A stretch of 10,870 bases of DNA from JAXGTD01 sp040775095 (GCA_040775095.1 JAXGTD010000134.1:1-10870); one strand, 5' to 3'; shown: positions 1-7,321, numbered from the stretch's first letter. Program-made: numbers and translations. The notes: generated from the letters alone by a model not told the origin.

Positions 1-459
1 GGCGCCTCGCGTGGCATCCGCCTGATCGGCGCCGCGGCTGACGACGAGACGGCACTGCCCGTGATCGGGCGTGTGGCCGCCGGCAGTCCGGTCCTGGCCG
101 TCGAGCACATCGAGGACCATTACCAGATCGACCCCATGCTGTTTCACCCGCGGGCCGATTACCTGCTGCGCGTGCACGGCCACAGCATGCGCGATGCCGG
201 CATCCTCGATGGTGATCTGCTCGCGGTGCACCGCACGCCCGATGCGCTCAATGGGCAGATCGTCGTCGCCCGACTTGGCGAGGAGGTCACGGTCAAGCGT
301 TTCCAGCGCCATGCGCGCTGGACCCATCGCGTGAACCTACTGCCGGAGAATCCCGACTTCGCGCCCATTGCCGTGGACCTGCGCGAGCAGGAACTGGTCA
401 TCGAGGGGCTCGGCGTCGGTGTGGTACGACTGGGCTTGGCCCAGGCGCATCGGTTATGA
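1..459 (+). CDS. lexA: LexA repressor, C-terminal part (5' end cut by the window edge)
   Basis: LexA represses SOS genes and cleaves itself when RecA is activated by single-stranded DNA. The reading frame is open from base 1, and the first residues (GASRGIRLIG) match the linker before the cleavage site, so the DNA-binding domain lies upstream, outside the window. The Ala-Gly cleavage bond is in GRVAAG (bases 67-84). The catalytic Ser is in HGHSMRD (codon 184-186) and the catalytic Lys in EVTVKR (codon 295-297), so the peptidase domain looks intact. The LLPEN and IEGL blocks near the C terminus also match LexA. The stop codon overlaps the imuA start by 4 bases (ATGA), which implies translational coupling. 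The lexA-imuA-imuB order is known from pseudomonads and relatives, where the cassette repressor can be a second copy (LexA2). Whether this is the only LexA of the genome cannot be told here. A GTG at 61 is inside the domain and is not the real start. Confidence 0.95.
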   Translation, partial: GASRGIRLIGAAADDETALPVIGRVAAGSPVLAVEHIEDHYQIDPMLFHPRADYLLRVHGHSMRDAGILDGDLLAVHRTPDALNGQIVVARLGEEVTVKRFQRHARWTHRVNLLPENPDFAPIAVDLREQELVIEGLGVGVVRLGLAQAHRL

Positions 460-1151
460 GCCCCCTCATGGACCCGGCCGCGGGCACCATCGAGAACCCG
501 GCAAGGGTACTGGAGCAGCTGATCGAGCGCCACGCCGGGTTATGGCGGGGCAGCCAGGCCTCGCGCGCCGCATCCGCGGGCGTGCCCACCGGCTTTGCGG
601 ATCTGGACGCGCGATTGTCGCCCTGGCATGGATGGCCCAGGGGCGGCCTGAGCGAGATCCTGGTAGAGCGCGTCAGCGACGCCTTCGGGTTGACATTGCC
701 AATGCTCGCCGCGCTGAGCGCCCAGCCACGTTGGTTGCTACTGGTCGATCCGCCCCACATCCCTTATGCCCCGGCGCTCGCCGCCAGCGGGCTGAACCTC
801 ACGCGGCTGCTCGTCTGCGAGGCCGGCGAGCAGGCCGCCTGGGCGGTTGAGCAGGGCCTGCGCTCCCGGGCCTGCGCCGCGGTGTTGGCATGGGGCGCGG
901 ACTGGCCAGCCAGCGTGCTACGCCGGCTTCAGCTTGCCGCCGCGCACGGCGATGCCACGGCATTACTGTTTCGTGGCACACACACCGCGGATCGGCCCTC
1001 GCCGGCGGTGTTGCGGCTACAGGTGCAAGTCGCAACAGACGGACCCGTTGTGACGCTGCTCAAGCAACGCGGCGCACGCGCCGGCGCCGTGATCCGGCTC
1101 ACCGCCAGGGCACCTGGCTCACCACCTGCCCACCAGGCGCAAGCCTTGTAA
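456..1151 (+). CDS. imuA: ImuA, SulA/RecA-like translesion synthesis accessory protein
   Basis: ImuA works with ImuB and usually DnaE2 in damage-induced mutagenesis. In studied bacteria it contacts ImuB and the RecA side of the pathway. The 231-residue product has the expected layout: a helical N-terminal part with the VPTGFADLDARLSPWHGWPR block (about residues 43-62), GGLSEIL just after it, then a RecA-like core with the strands WLLLVDPP, RLLVCEAG and AAVLAWG. No Walker A (GxxGxGKT) can be seen. The matching region reads VSDAFGLTLPML, which is usual for proteobacterial ImuA and suggests no classical ATP binding. The start at 456 is chosen because it overlaps the lexA stop; ATG 468, in the same frame, is an alternative. 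No strong ribosome site precedes either, in line with coupling to lexA. It is presumably repressed by LexA as part of the same transcript. The SulA-like label in databases reflects fold similarity, not a division-inhibitor role. Confidence 0.85.
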   Translation: MSPLMDPAAGTIENPARVLEQLIERHAGLWRGSQASRAASAGVPTGFADLDARLSPWHGWPRGGLSEILVERVSDAFGLTLPMLAALSAQPRWLLLVDPPHIPYAPALAASGLNLTRLLVCEAGEQAAWAVEQGLRSRACAAVLAWGADWPASVLRRLQLAAAHGDATALLFRGTHTADRPSPAVLRLQVQVATDGPVVTLLKQRGARAGAVIRLTARAPGSPPAHQAQAL

Positions 1152-1170
1152 GGCCACTCGATCTGCCCCC

Positions 1171-2640
1171 ATGCAGTGGCTCGCCTTGCATCTGCCAGCA
1201 CTCCCTCTCGAGGTATTCGATCGGGCGCTGGCGGCACCCCTGCCGCTGGCGGTCAGCGAAGGTGGCCGGCTGATCGCCTGCAATCGCCCGGCATGGGAAC
1301 AGGGGGGCCGTAGCGGGCTCACGGACGGTGCCGCCCGCGCGTTGAGCGCGGGGCTGCGCATCCTGCCGCGCCAGCCCGCGCGCGAACAGGCCGCGCTGCT
1401 GCGCATCGCCGCCTGGGCGCTGCATTTCAGCGATCAGGTCAGCCTGGAATCGCCCCACGCGCTGGTACTGGAGGCGGGCCGCAGCCTCCGGCTGTTCGGC
1501 GGTGCCAAGGTTCTGCATCGGCAGGTCATCGAGGGTGTCGCCGCGCTCGGCTATCGTGCCCGGTGCTGTCTTGCACCGACCCCGGCCGGTGCCCTGACGC
1601 TGGCCGCCTGGGGCGGAAACGACCTGATCCTGGATCAGGATGCGCTGCGCCAGGCACTCTCCAGCCTGCCACCGGCGGCGCTGAGCCTCGAACGCCAGTC
1701 CCTCGACGACCTGACCCGCATGGGGTTGACCCGCATCGGCGATCTGCTGCGGCTGCCCCGGGCCGGATTGGCGGAACGCTTTGGTATCGAACGGCTGCAT
1801 CAGATCGAGCGCCTGCTTGGCGAGCGCCCCGACCCACGCCTCGCGTTCAAACCGCCGGCGCGCTATCTCGGGGAGCTGGAGCTGCCGGCGGAGGTGCCCG
1901 ATGCACCGTCACTACTGTTCGCCTGCCGGCGCCTGATCGACGAGCTGGGCGGTTTCCTGCTCGGCCGCCAGGCTGGCGTGCAGCGGCTACACTGGCGCCT
2001 GGGGCATGCCGACCTGCCGCCGACCTGTTTCGATCTGGGCAGCGCGTCCCCCGAGCGCGATCCGGAGCACTGGCGATGGCTGCTGCGCGAGCGTCTCGAG
2101 CGCCTCGCGCTGCCAGCGCCCGTGCGCGACATCCGGCTCGCCAGCGAGCCGATTCGCCCGTTGCCGCGGACATCACTGGCGCTTTTCCCGGAAGCCACCC
2201 CCCCTGCCCCGTGCGACCCTGGCCTGCTCGATCGGCTGCGTGCCCGCCTCGGAGACGATGCCGTGCGCGGCCTGGCCCTGGTCGCGGATCACCGCCCGGA
2301 GCGTGCCTGGCGCTGGACGCGACCCGTCGCGCCCAATCCGCATCCGCCGGATGCCCAGGGGCAGGGCATGCCCCGCGGCGACCGCCCGCTATGGCTGCTG
2401 GCCTCACCACGGCCGATGGCCTCGCACGGTCGGCAGCCCTGGTATGACGGGCCATTGGATCTCGGCCAGGGCCGCGAACGGATCGAGACCGGCTGGTGGG
2501 ACGGCATGGAGGTGGCGCGAGACTATTTCGTCGCGACGACCCGGTGCGGCGAGCGGCTATGGATCTACCGCGAGCTGCGGGGGCAGCGGTGCTGGTTCCT
2601 GCACGGCCTGTTCGGGAGCTCGACAGATACCGGCCCCTGA
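1171..2640 (+). CDS. imuB: ImuB, catalytically dead Y-family polymerase-like protein
   Basis: ImuB is a Y-family DNA polymerase relative that acts as a hub, binding the sliding clamp, ImuA and DnaE2 during error-prone synthesis. The product is 489 residues, full length for the family. It starts MQWLALHLPALPLEVF, where an active Y-family enzyme has its first metal-binding Asp. The SxDE catalytic block is replaced by SPHALVLEAGRSLRLFGG, so catalysis is not expected. A helix-hairpin-helix element, LTRMGLTRIGDLLRLP, follows at residues 181-196. A clamp-binding-like motif, SLALF, is at residues 335-339 (bases 2173-2187). The C-terminal ImuB signature is present: HRPERAW, RIETGWWDG, then LWIYREL and WFLHGLFG. 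The gap to imuA is 19 bases, so both are probably on one transcript. dnaE2 does not follow; a sulfurtransferase does. Identification as ImuB is firm. Confidence 0.93.
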   Translation: MQWLALHLPALPLEVFDRALAAPLPLAVSEGGRLIACNRPAWEQGGRSGLTDGAARALSAGLRILPRQPAREQAALLRIAAWALHFSDQVSLESPHALVLEAGRSLRLFGGAKVLHRQVIEGVAALGYRARCCLAPTPAGALTLAAWGGNDLILDQDALRQALSSLPPAALSLERQSLDDLTRMGLTRIGDLLRLPRAGLAERFGIERLHQIERLLGERPDPRLAFKPPARYLGELELPAEVPDAPSLLFACRRLIDELGGFLLGRQAGVQRLHWRLGHADLPPTCFDLGSASPERDPEHWRWLLRERLERLALPAPVRDIRLASEPIRPLPRTSLALFPEATPPAPCDPGLLDRLRARLGDDAVRGLALVADHRPERAWRWTRPVAPNPHPPDAQGQGMPRGDRPLWLLASPRPMASHGRQPWYDGPLDLGQGRERIETGWWDGMEVARDYFVATTRCGERLWIYRELRGQRCWFLHGLFGSSTDTGP

Positions 2641-2683
2641 CACCCGGCGGCGACGGCACGCGGGCGATCTCGCACGCCGCCAT

Positions 2684-2711
2684 TTGCCACGGCCCCGACA
2701 CGGGGTAAGCT
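2684..2711 (+). promoter_or_regulatory. Possible weak promoter before the sulfurtransferase gene
   Basis: TTGCCA (2684-2689) and TAAGCT (2706-2711) are 16 bases apart and resemble sigma-70 -35 and -10 boxes. Transcription would begin near 2718, which fits the start codon at 2755 better than 2716. The match is imperfect, and in GC-rich DNA such pairs arise by chance. If real, it separates the sulfurtransferase gene from the lexA-imuAB unit. Confidence 0.25.
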
Positions 2712-2754
2712 CTGCATGGCCCCCAGATCCAACACGCTCCCATCAGGTCGATCC

Positions 2755-3615
2755 ATGCACCACAGCGGCCCCTCGCCCCTCATCGACGCACCGACCCTGA
2801 TCAGGGCAATTCAGGACCCCGGCTGGCGCGTCTTCGACTGCCGTTTTTCCCTCGCCGATCCGTCCCGCGGACAACAGGACTATCTGGACGCCCATATTCC
2901 CGGGGCCCTGTATGCCCATCTCGACGCGCATCTGTCCTCGCCGATCGGCCCCGAAACCGGCCGCCATCCACTGCCGGACCCATCGCTCCTGGCCAGTTGG
3001 CTCGGCGATTGCGGCGTCTCCAGCGACACCCGGATCGTGGCCTACGACGATGTCGGCGGCGCCTTTTCCGGGAGACTCTGGTGGTTGCTGCGCTGGCTCG
3101 GCCACCCGCACGCGTACGTACTCGACGGCGGCTTGCCGGCGTGGCTCGCCGCGGGTGGGGCAACGAGCCGGGCGGTACCGAAGTATGCGCCGCACCGGCT
3201 GACACCGGGCGTGCGCGACCCGCTCTGGGTGAGTACCGCGCGCTTGTCCGAGGAACTGGCCGCGGGCCGGATGCGGGTGATCGACGCGCGCGCCGCCGAG
3301 CGTTTTCGCGGCGAGGTCGAGCCCATCGACCCGGTGGCCGGTCACATCCCCGGGGCCATCAACCTGCCGCTGGCCGGCAACCTCGATGCCGATGGCCGTT
3401 TCCTGTCCCCGGCGCGGCTGCGCGAGCGCTTCACCAACGCCATCGCCGACCTGCCGCCAGAACAGATTGCCCATAGCTGCGGTTCCGGCGTGAATGCCTG
3501 CCACAATCTGCTGGCCATGGAGATCGCCGGCCTGACCGGCTCGCGGCTCTACGCGGGCTCCTGGAGCGAATGGATCCGTTCACCGGATCGGCCCGTGGCG
3601 GTCGGGCCCGGTTAA
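2755..3615 (+). CDS. Tandem rhodanese sulfurtransferase (3-mercaptopyruvate sulfurtransferase type)
   Basis: The enzyme moves sulfur from a donor, 3-mercaptopyruvate or thiosulfate, to a thiol acceptor or cyanide through a persulfide on the active-site Cys. With ATG 2755 it has 286 residues, close to E. coli SseA. Two rhodanese domains are visible. The first is inactive (RVFDCRF, then AHIPGALY and VAYDD, residues about 20-125). The second is catalytic (VIDARAAERFRGE, then GHIPGAINLP, residues about 160-280). The active-site loop is CGSGVNAC with the nucleophile at Cys242 (codon 3478-3480). CGSG is typical of mercaptopyruvate enzymes, whereas thiosulfate enzymes usually have CRKG. The C terminus ends with the family block AGSWSEWI. 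I prefer 2755 because AGGT lies 6 bases upstream and the family begins near PLID; ATG 2716 would add 13 residues. It lies 114 bases after imuB and has no obvious link to SOS functions. Cytoplasmic, no signal peptide. Donor specificity is inferred. Confidence 0.88.
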   Translation: MHHSGPSPLIDAPTLIRAIQDPGWRVFDCRFSLADPSRGQQDYLDAHIPGALYAHLDAHLSSPIGPETGRHPLPDPSLLASWLGDCGVSSDTRIVAYDDVGGAFSGRLWWLLRWLGHPHAYVLDGGLPAWLAAGGATSRAVPKYAPHRLTPGVRDPLWVSTARLSEELAAGRMRVIDARAAERFRGEVEPIDPVAGHIPGAINLPLAGNLDADGRFLSPARLRERFTNAIADLPPEQIAHSCGSGVNACHNLLAMEIAGLTGSRLYAGSWSEWIRSPDRPVAVGPG

Positions 3616-3673
3616 GAGAACGCCGACCTGAGACATTTCCCGTTGGGGCGATGGAAGGCCCGGCGTTCGGCGC

Positions 3674-3679
3674 TATGAT
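3674..3679 (+). promoter_or_regulatory. Possible -10 box upstream of the glycosyltransferase gene
   Basis: TATGAT lies in the 142-base gap between the sulfurtransferase and glycosyltransferase genes, 79 bases before the glycosyltransferase start, and differs from TATAAT at one position. No good -35 box is seen at 16-18 bases upstream; TTGGGG at 3643-3648 is too far away. An 8-bp inverted repeat (GAACGCCG at 3618-3625, CGGCGTTC at 3661-3668) spans the same gap with a 35-base loop. Both are weak signals. Confidence 0.25.
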
Positions 3680-3757
3680 AGGCGCATCCAACGGCGACCG
3701 CCCGGTTGAGCTTACAGTTCTCCGCGACGTCTGCCCACGACCACTGTCCGCGCGCCG

Positions 3758-4612
3758 ATGAAACTGTCCGTTATTCTGCCGGCCAAGAACGAAGCACCGT
3801 CGCTCGCGGCCTTGCTCCCCAGGATCCGGGCGGCACTGGGCGACGCCGAGATCATCGTCGTCGACGACGGCTCCACCGACGCCACCGCCCGCGTCGCGAC
3901 CGAGGCCGGGGCCAGGCTGGTGTCCCATCCCTACAGCCTGGGCAACGGGGCCGCGGTCAAGGCTGGCGCCCGCGCCGCCAGTGGCAATGTACTCGTGTTC
4001 ATGGATGCCGACGGTCAGCATGATCCCGCCGACATCCCACGCTTGCTCCAGCTACTCGAGCGCGGTTACAGCATGGCGGTCGGTGCCCGCCGGGGCGCCT
4101 CGCACGCGAACGCCGCGCGCCTGGCGGCCAACACGGTATACAACCGCTTCGCCTCGCTCATCACCAGGCACCGCGTCGACGATCTGACATCGGGCTTTCG
4201 CGCCGTTCGGGCAGAGCTGTTTCGACGCTTCCTGTATCTGCTGCCGAATGGCTTCTCCTATCCCACCACCATCACCATGGCATTCTTCCGCTCCGGCTAT
4301 CCGGTTGGATACGTGCCGATCACGGCTGGCCAGCGCGACGGCAGGAGCCACATCCGGCCCATTTCCGACGGCCTGCGTTTCATGCTCATCCTGTTCAAGG
4401 TGGCGACGCTCTATTCACCCATGAAGATCTTTGTCCCCGTCAGCGCGAGCTTTTTCTTTGCCGGCGCCTTGCATTATTTCTATACCTTCCTGACGATCCA
4501 CCGCTTCACCAACATGAGCGCCCTGCTGTTCTCCGCCAGCGTCATCGTCTTTATGATGGGGCTGGTGTCGGAGCAGATCACGGCCCTCTATTATCGCGAC
4601 AACGACCGGTAG
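3758..4612 (+). CDS. Family 2 glycosyltransferase with two C-terminal membrane segments
   Basis: This is a GT-A-fold glycosyltransferase that moves a sugar from a nucleotide donor, most likely to a lipid-phosphate carrier or a growing glycan at the inner face of the cytoplasmic membrane. The 284-residue protein opens with MKLSVILPAKNE, followed by VVDDGSTD (residues 34-41) for nucleotide binding and the metal-binding DADGQHD (residues 83-89). The stretch GFRAVRAELF resembles the acceptor region of dolichol-phosphate-mannose-synthase-like enzymes. Two hydrophobic segments, about residues 224-242 and 255-275, would anchor the C terminus. The start is set by an in-frame stop at 3707 and the family's usual opening. 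No Shine-Dalgarno sequence is visible. Its neighbours, an epimerase and a nucleotidyltransferase-fold protein, suggest a small polysaccharide or glycoconjugate locus. Donor and acceptor cannot be read from sequence. Confidence 0.85.
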   Translation: MKLSVILPAKNEAPSLAALLPRIRAALGDAEIIVVDDGSTDATARVATEAGARLVSHPYSLGNGAAVKAGARAASGNVLVFMDADGQHDPADIPRLLQLLERGYSMAVGARRGASHANAARLAANTVYNRFASLITRHRVDDLTSGFRAVRAELFRRFLYLLPNGFSYPTTITMAFFRSGYPVGYVPITAGQRDGRSHIRPISDGLRFMLILFKVATLYSPMKIFVPVSASFFFAGALHYFYTFLTIHRFTNMSALLFSASVIVFMMGLVSEQITALYYRDNDR

Positions 4613-4797
4613 CCAGAGCACGCTCATCGACCCGTTTCGACAATGGCTCCAGACTCACTCCTACCCGTCGCCCGTTGGTCTACGGAGGCGCTGATCGGCG
4701 CGCCCGTCTCGACGACTCTCGCACGTCAATGTACCTTGCCCGGCACCCCGCGGTATGCACCCTGGGGGCCATCCAACAGCCGTTTCCCGATTGAGCC
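4613..4797. other. Intergenic gap, no recognised signal
   Basis: This 185-base gap separates the glycosyltransferase and epimerase genes. I see no credible promoter pair, hairpin with a T tract or short gene. The epimerase frame has a stop at 4792-4794, so its start is not further upstream. Confidence 0.5.
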
Positions 4798-5880
4798 ATG
4801 ATCCACATCGTGCTCGGGACCAAGGCGCAGCTCATCAAGATGGCCCCGATCATGCGCCGCCTGAACGAGCGGGGTATCGAGTACAACTACGTCTCGACCG
4901 GCCAACACCGGGGCACCGTGGCCGAGATTCACGAGAACTTCGGCATCAGGCCGCCCGATATCCGGCTGTACGACGGACCGGATATCCTGTCCGTGCCCAG
5001 CATGTTGGCCTGGGGAACGCGCATCCTCGTGCAGACGCGCAAGGGCCGCAACCGGGTGTTCAGGGGCGACAGAAACGCCATGGTCCTCGTTCATGGCGAC
5101 ACCGCCTCGACCCTTCAGGGTGCCGTGCTGGCCAGGGTTGCCGGGGCAAAGGTCGGCCACGTCGAATCGGGATTACGCTCCTTCAATCCACTCCAGCCCT
5201 TCCCGGAAGAGCTGATTCGACTCGCGACCTTCCAGATCGCGAACTATTATTTTTGTCCCGGCGAATGGGCGATCAGCAATGTCAGACACTACCCCGGCGT
5301 GAAGGTCGATACCGGATCGAACACGCTTATCGATGCACTGAATATTGCAAGGCCGTTCCTCGACCAGGCGTCGATCGATCCACTTCCATCGACGAAGTTC
5401 GGGATCGTGACCCTACACCGATACGAGAATATCCGGACCTATCAATCGCTGTCGCGCCTGGTCGCCGCCGTCCTTCAAATCGCGCGGGTGCACAAACTCC
5501 TGTTCATTTTACACCCACCCACGGAGCTGAAGCTCAAGAGACACGGCTTCTACGACCGACTCTCGGCATCTCCCAATATCGAGCTCAGGCCACGCTATGA
5601 CTATTTCGACTTCATCCGACTGTTGCGGCTTGCGGAGTTCGTTGTCAGCGACGGCGGGAGTAATCAGGAAGAATGCGCCTATCTCGGCAAACCCGTGCTC
5701 TTGCTACGCGAAGTGACCGAGCGCCAGGAAGGACTCGGGAAGAGTGTCGTCCTGAGCCGGTTCGATCGATACGTGATTCAGGATTTCTGCAGTCATTATC
5801 AACAGCTCTCCACCCCTCCCACCTCTCCCCGGTCCAGTCCCGGCGACATGATTATCGATGCCTGCGCCGCATTTGTGTGA
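4798..5880 (+). CDS. Divergent WecB-like UDP-N-acetylglucosamine 2-epimerase
   Basis: The family interconverts UDP-GlcNAc and UDP-ManNAc, or hydrolyses the former, to feed cell-surface glycans. The 360-residue protein has the two-domain GT-B-like layout. Equivalents of the E. coli WecB catalytic residues are present: Asp101 in VHGDT, Glu123 in HVESGLRS, Glu137 in FPEE (the same 14-residue spacing as in WecB) and His207 in TLHRYEN. Late nucleotide-binding blocks SDGGSNQEE, YLGKPVLLLR and TERQEG follow. Departures are clear: the N-terminal GTRPEAIK is GTKAQLIK, replacing the conserved Arg and Glu, and SDSGG is SDGGS. This marks a side branch whose exact substrate is uncertain. The start at 4798 is fixed by an in-frame stop three bases upstream; no clear ribosome site is seen. 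The coding sequence includes AT-rich patches (for example near 5246-5256), unlike its neighbours, which hints at transfer. Confidence 0.82.
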   Translation: MIHIVLGTKAQLIKMAPIMRRLNERGIEYNYVSTGQHRGTVAEIHENFGIRPPDIRLYDGPDILSVPSMLAWGTRILVQTRKGRNRVFRGDRNAMVLVHGDTASTLQGAVLARVAGAKVGHVESGLRSFNPLQPFPEELIRLATFQIANYYFCPGEWAISNVRHYPGVKVDTGSNTLIDALNIARPFLDQASIDPLPSTKFGIVTLHRYENIRTYQSLSRLVAAVLQIARVHKLLFILHPPTELKLKRHGFYDRLSASPNIELRPRYDYFDFIRLLRLAEFVVSDGGSNQEECAYLGKPVLLLREVTERQEGLGKSVVLSRFDRYVIQDFCSHYQQLSTPPTSPRSSPGDMIIDACAAFV

Positions 5881-5955
5881 ATGTCCACTCAGTCCAGCTC
5901 TCTCTCGACAGGATCTTCAAGACTCCTGCGGCATCGCGGCGAAATGGCGATCCTG

Positions 5956-5961
5956 TAGAAT
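5956..5961 (+). promoter_or_regulatory. Possible -10 box before the nucleotidyltransferase gene
   Basis: TAGAAT matches the sigma-70 -10 consensus at five of six positions and lies 74 bases before the start at 6036, upstream of the palindrome at 5987-6002. No convincing -35 box is found at the right distance. If it is used, the palindrome would lie about 20-35 bases into the transcript, where a bound repressor could block elongation. Confidence 0.25.
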
Positions 5962-5986
5962 CGGTATCGCCGCGGTCGCTGACACC

Positions 5987-6002
5987 CTGTCCGCGCGGAC
6001 AG
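5987..6002. promoter_or_regulatory. Perfect 16-bp palindrome matching CTGT-N8-ACAG (LexA-box-like)
   Basis: The sequence CTGTCCGCGCGGACAG is its own reverse complement and fits the gammaproteobacterial LexA operator form CTGT-N8-ACAG exactly at the conserved ends. It ends 33 bases before ATG 6036. The 8-base centre is all G/C, whereas known LexA boxes usually have an AT-rich centre, so it may instead be the operator of another dimeric regulator or an RNA hairpin. Other perfect matches to this form were not found in the window by eye. Confidence 0.4.
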
Positions 6003-6035
6003 ACCACTGTCTCCCATCTTCTTCCGGTTTAGCCC

Positions 6036-7166
6036 ATGCCTGCGTCAGCCCTCGTCCAACCCGCTGCAGCCTGCGACGAGGCAACCCTCGCCGGCCTGAT
6101 GCAGGGAAGAATCCCGCAACCCGTCGCGGACGGCTTCTGGGATACCGCACTCACCGCGGCCCGCGCGCACGGGGTCACGGCACTGCTCCACCGGGGACTG
6201 CGCGCCGCCTGTTGGGACCAGGTGCCTGCAACGGTGCGCACCCAGTTGCGGATGCTCTCGGCACGGGCCGCCGCGGCGGCAGTGCTGAACGATCGGGACC
6301 TGACCCACACCCTGGATCTGCTCGCGGCGGCCGGCGTGTATCCGCTGCTCGTCAAGGGCGCCGGGATCAGTCACACACATTACCCCGATCCGGTCCTGCG
6401 ACCCCGGGCCGACAGTGACCTCTGGATCTCGGATGCGGAGCGTGCACCACTGGATCGCGCGCTTGATGCGGCAGGTTACACGCTTCCGGTCGCGATCGAC
6501 GGCGATCTGCTCTCGCACCAACGCTCCTATATCCGGACATCCACGGCCGGTCTGCGGCACTGCTACGACGTGCACTGGCGCATCAGCAACCATCCTTTGG
6601 TGGCTCACGGCAACATGTTCGACCATCGCGCCTGCACGGCGCGGGCGGTGGCAGTACCACAACTCGGACCAAACGCCCGAGCTCTCGGCCCGGCCGACGC
6701 GCTGCTGCTGGCCTGCGTCCACCGCCTCGCGCATCACGCCGACGAGGAACGACTGATCTGGCTGTACGATGTCCACCTGCTCGTGGACGCCATGGACGCC
6801 CGGCAGACCGAGCTGTTCTTTGACCTGTCGGGGCAGGCCCGCTTGGATGCGGTATGCCGCGATGCGATCGAAGCGGCAGCGGGCTATTTCGGCTGCCGAA
6901 ACGTCCTCATGCACAACTGGCTGCGAGCGACCCCGGTCGAAGACGGGCCGGCACTGGGTCTTCTGAAGCGTCCCCGCCGTCTTGATCGATTCGCGTCGCA
7001 CATGCGCTCCCTCCCGGGCTGGGGCCTGCGGTTGCGGTTTCTATGGCAGAACACCTTTCCGTCGCCGGCCTACATGGCCAGGCGCTACCAGGTCGACCGA
7101 CGCTGGAAACTGCCTCTCCACTATGGTCTGCGGCTGTTCCATGCACTCCGCAAGCTGCTCCGTTGA
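6036..7166 (+). CDS. Nucleotidyltransferase-fold family protein (NTP_transf_5-like)
   Basis: The 376-residue protein resembles the putative nucleotidyltransferases often found in exopolysaccharide loci. Its function in this family is mostly unproven. The fold signature is LLVKGAGISHTHY around Lys107-Gly108, then RPRADSDLWI with Asp126 and Asp128, which match the metal-binding D-x-D of the Pol-beta-type nucleotidyltransferase fold. Further on come YDVHWRIS (about residues 169-176), LACVHRLAHHADEERLIWLYDVHLLV, a helical all-alpha region and a basic C-terminal tail. No membrane segment or signal peptide is visible, so it is probably cytoplasmic. ATG 6036 has no clear ribosome site, and another start slightly downstream cannot be excluded. 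It sits 155 bases after the epimerase gene behind a palindrome, so it may be transcribed on its own. The transferred group and substrate are unknown. Confidence 0.75.
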   Translation: MPASALVQPAAACDEATLAGLMQGRIPQPVADGFWDTALTAARAHGVTALLHRGLRAACWDQVPATVRTQLRMLSARAAAAAVLNDRDLTHTLDLLAAAGVYPLLVKGAGISHTHYPDPVLRPRADSDLWISDAERAPLDRALDAAGYTLPVAIDGDLLSHQRSYIRTSTAGLRHCYDVHWRISNHPLVAHGNMFDHRACTARAVAVPQLGPNARALGPADALLLACVHRLAHHADEERLIWLYDVHLLVDAMDARQTELFFDLSGQARLDAVCRDAIEAAAGYFGCRNVLMHNWLRATPVEDGPALGLLKRPRRLDRFASHMRSLPGWGLRLRFLWQNTFPSPAYMARRYQVDRRWKLPLHYGLRLFHALRKLLR

Positions 7167-7321
7167 CCAAGCCCGTTCCCTGGCGCGTATACCCCTTGTG
7201 CGAGGTGTGGGGTGACAGGATGGGACCACTTCATTTTCGTCGGAATCATGTTAGGATCCCCCCGCCAGCGCGGTTCCGCATACGCGCCCTATCGTAAAAA
7301 ACCTTAAAAGAACTGACAGAT

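Noticed and set aside
2608..2627. CTGT...ACAG pair at the end of imuB, as a possible LexA box
   Set aside because: The spacing between the half sites is 11 bases, not 8, and it lies within the coding sequence.
4755..5600. Long + strand open frame overlapping the epimerase gene in another frame
   Set aside because: Its translation is rich in Arg, Pro and Gly and matches nothing recognisable, while the 4798-5880 frame has clear WecB-like motifs.
5908..5956. Inverted repeat ACAGGATC / GATCCTGT before the nucleotidyltransferase gene
   Set aside because: The 33-base loop is long and the 8-base arms are short, so chance is likely; it also fails the CTGT-N8-ACAG spacing.
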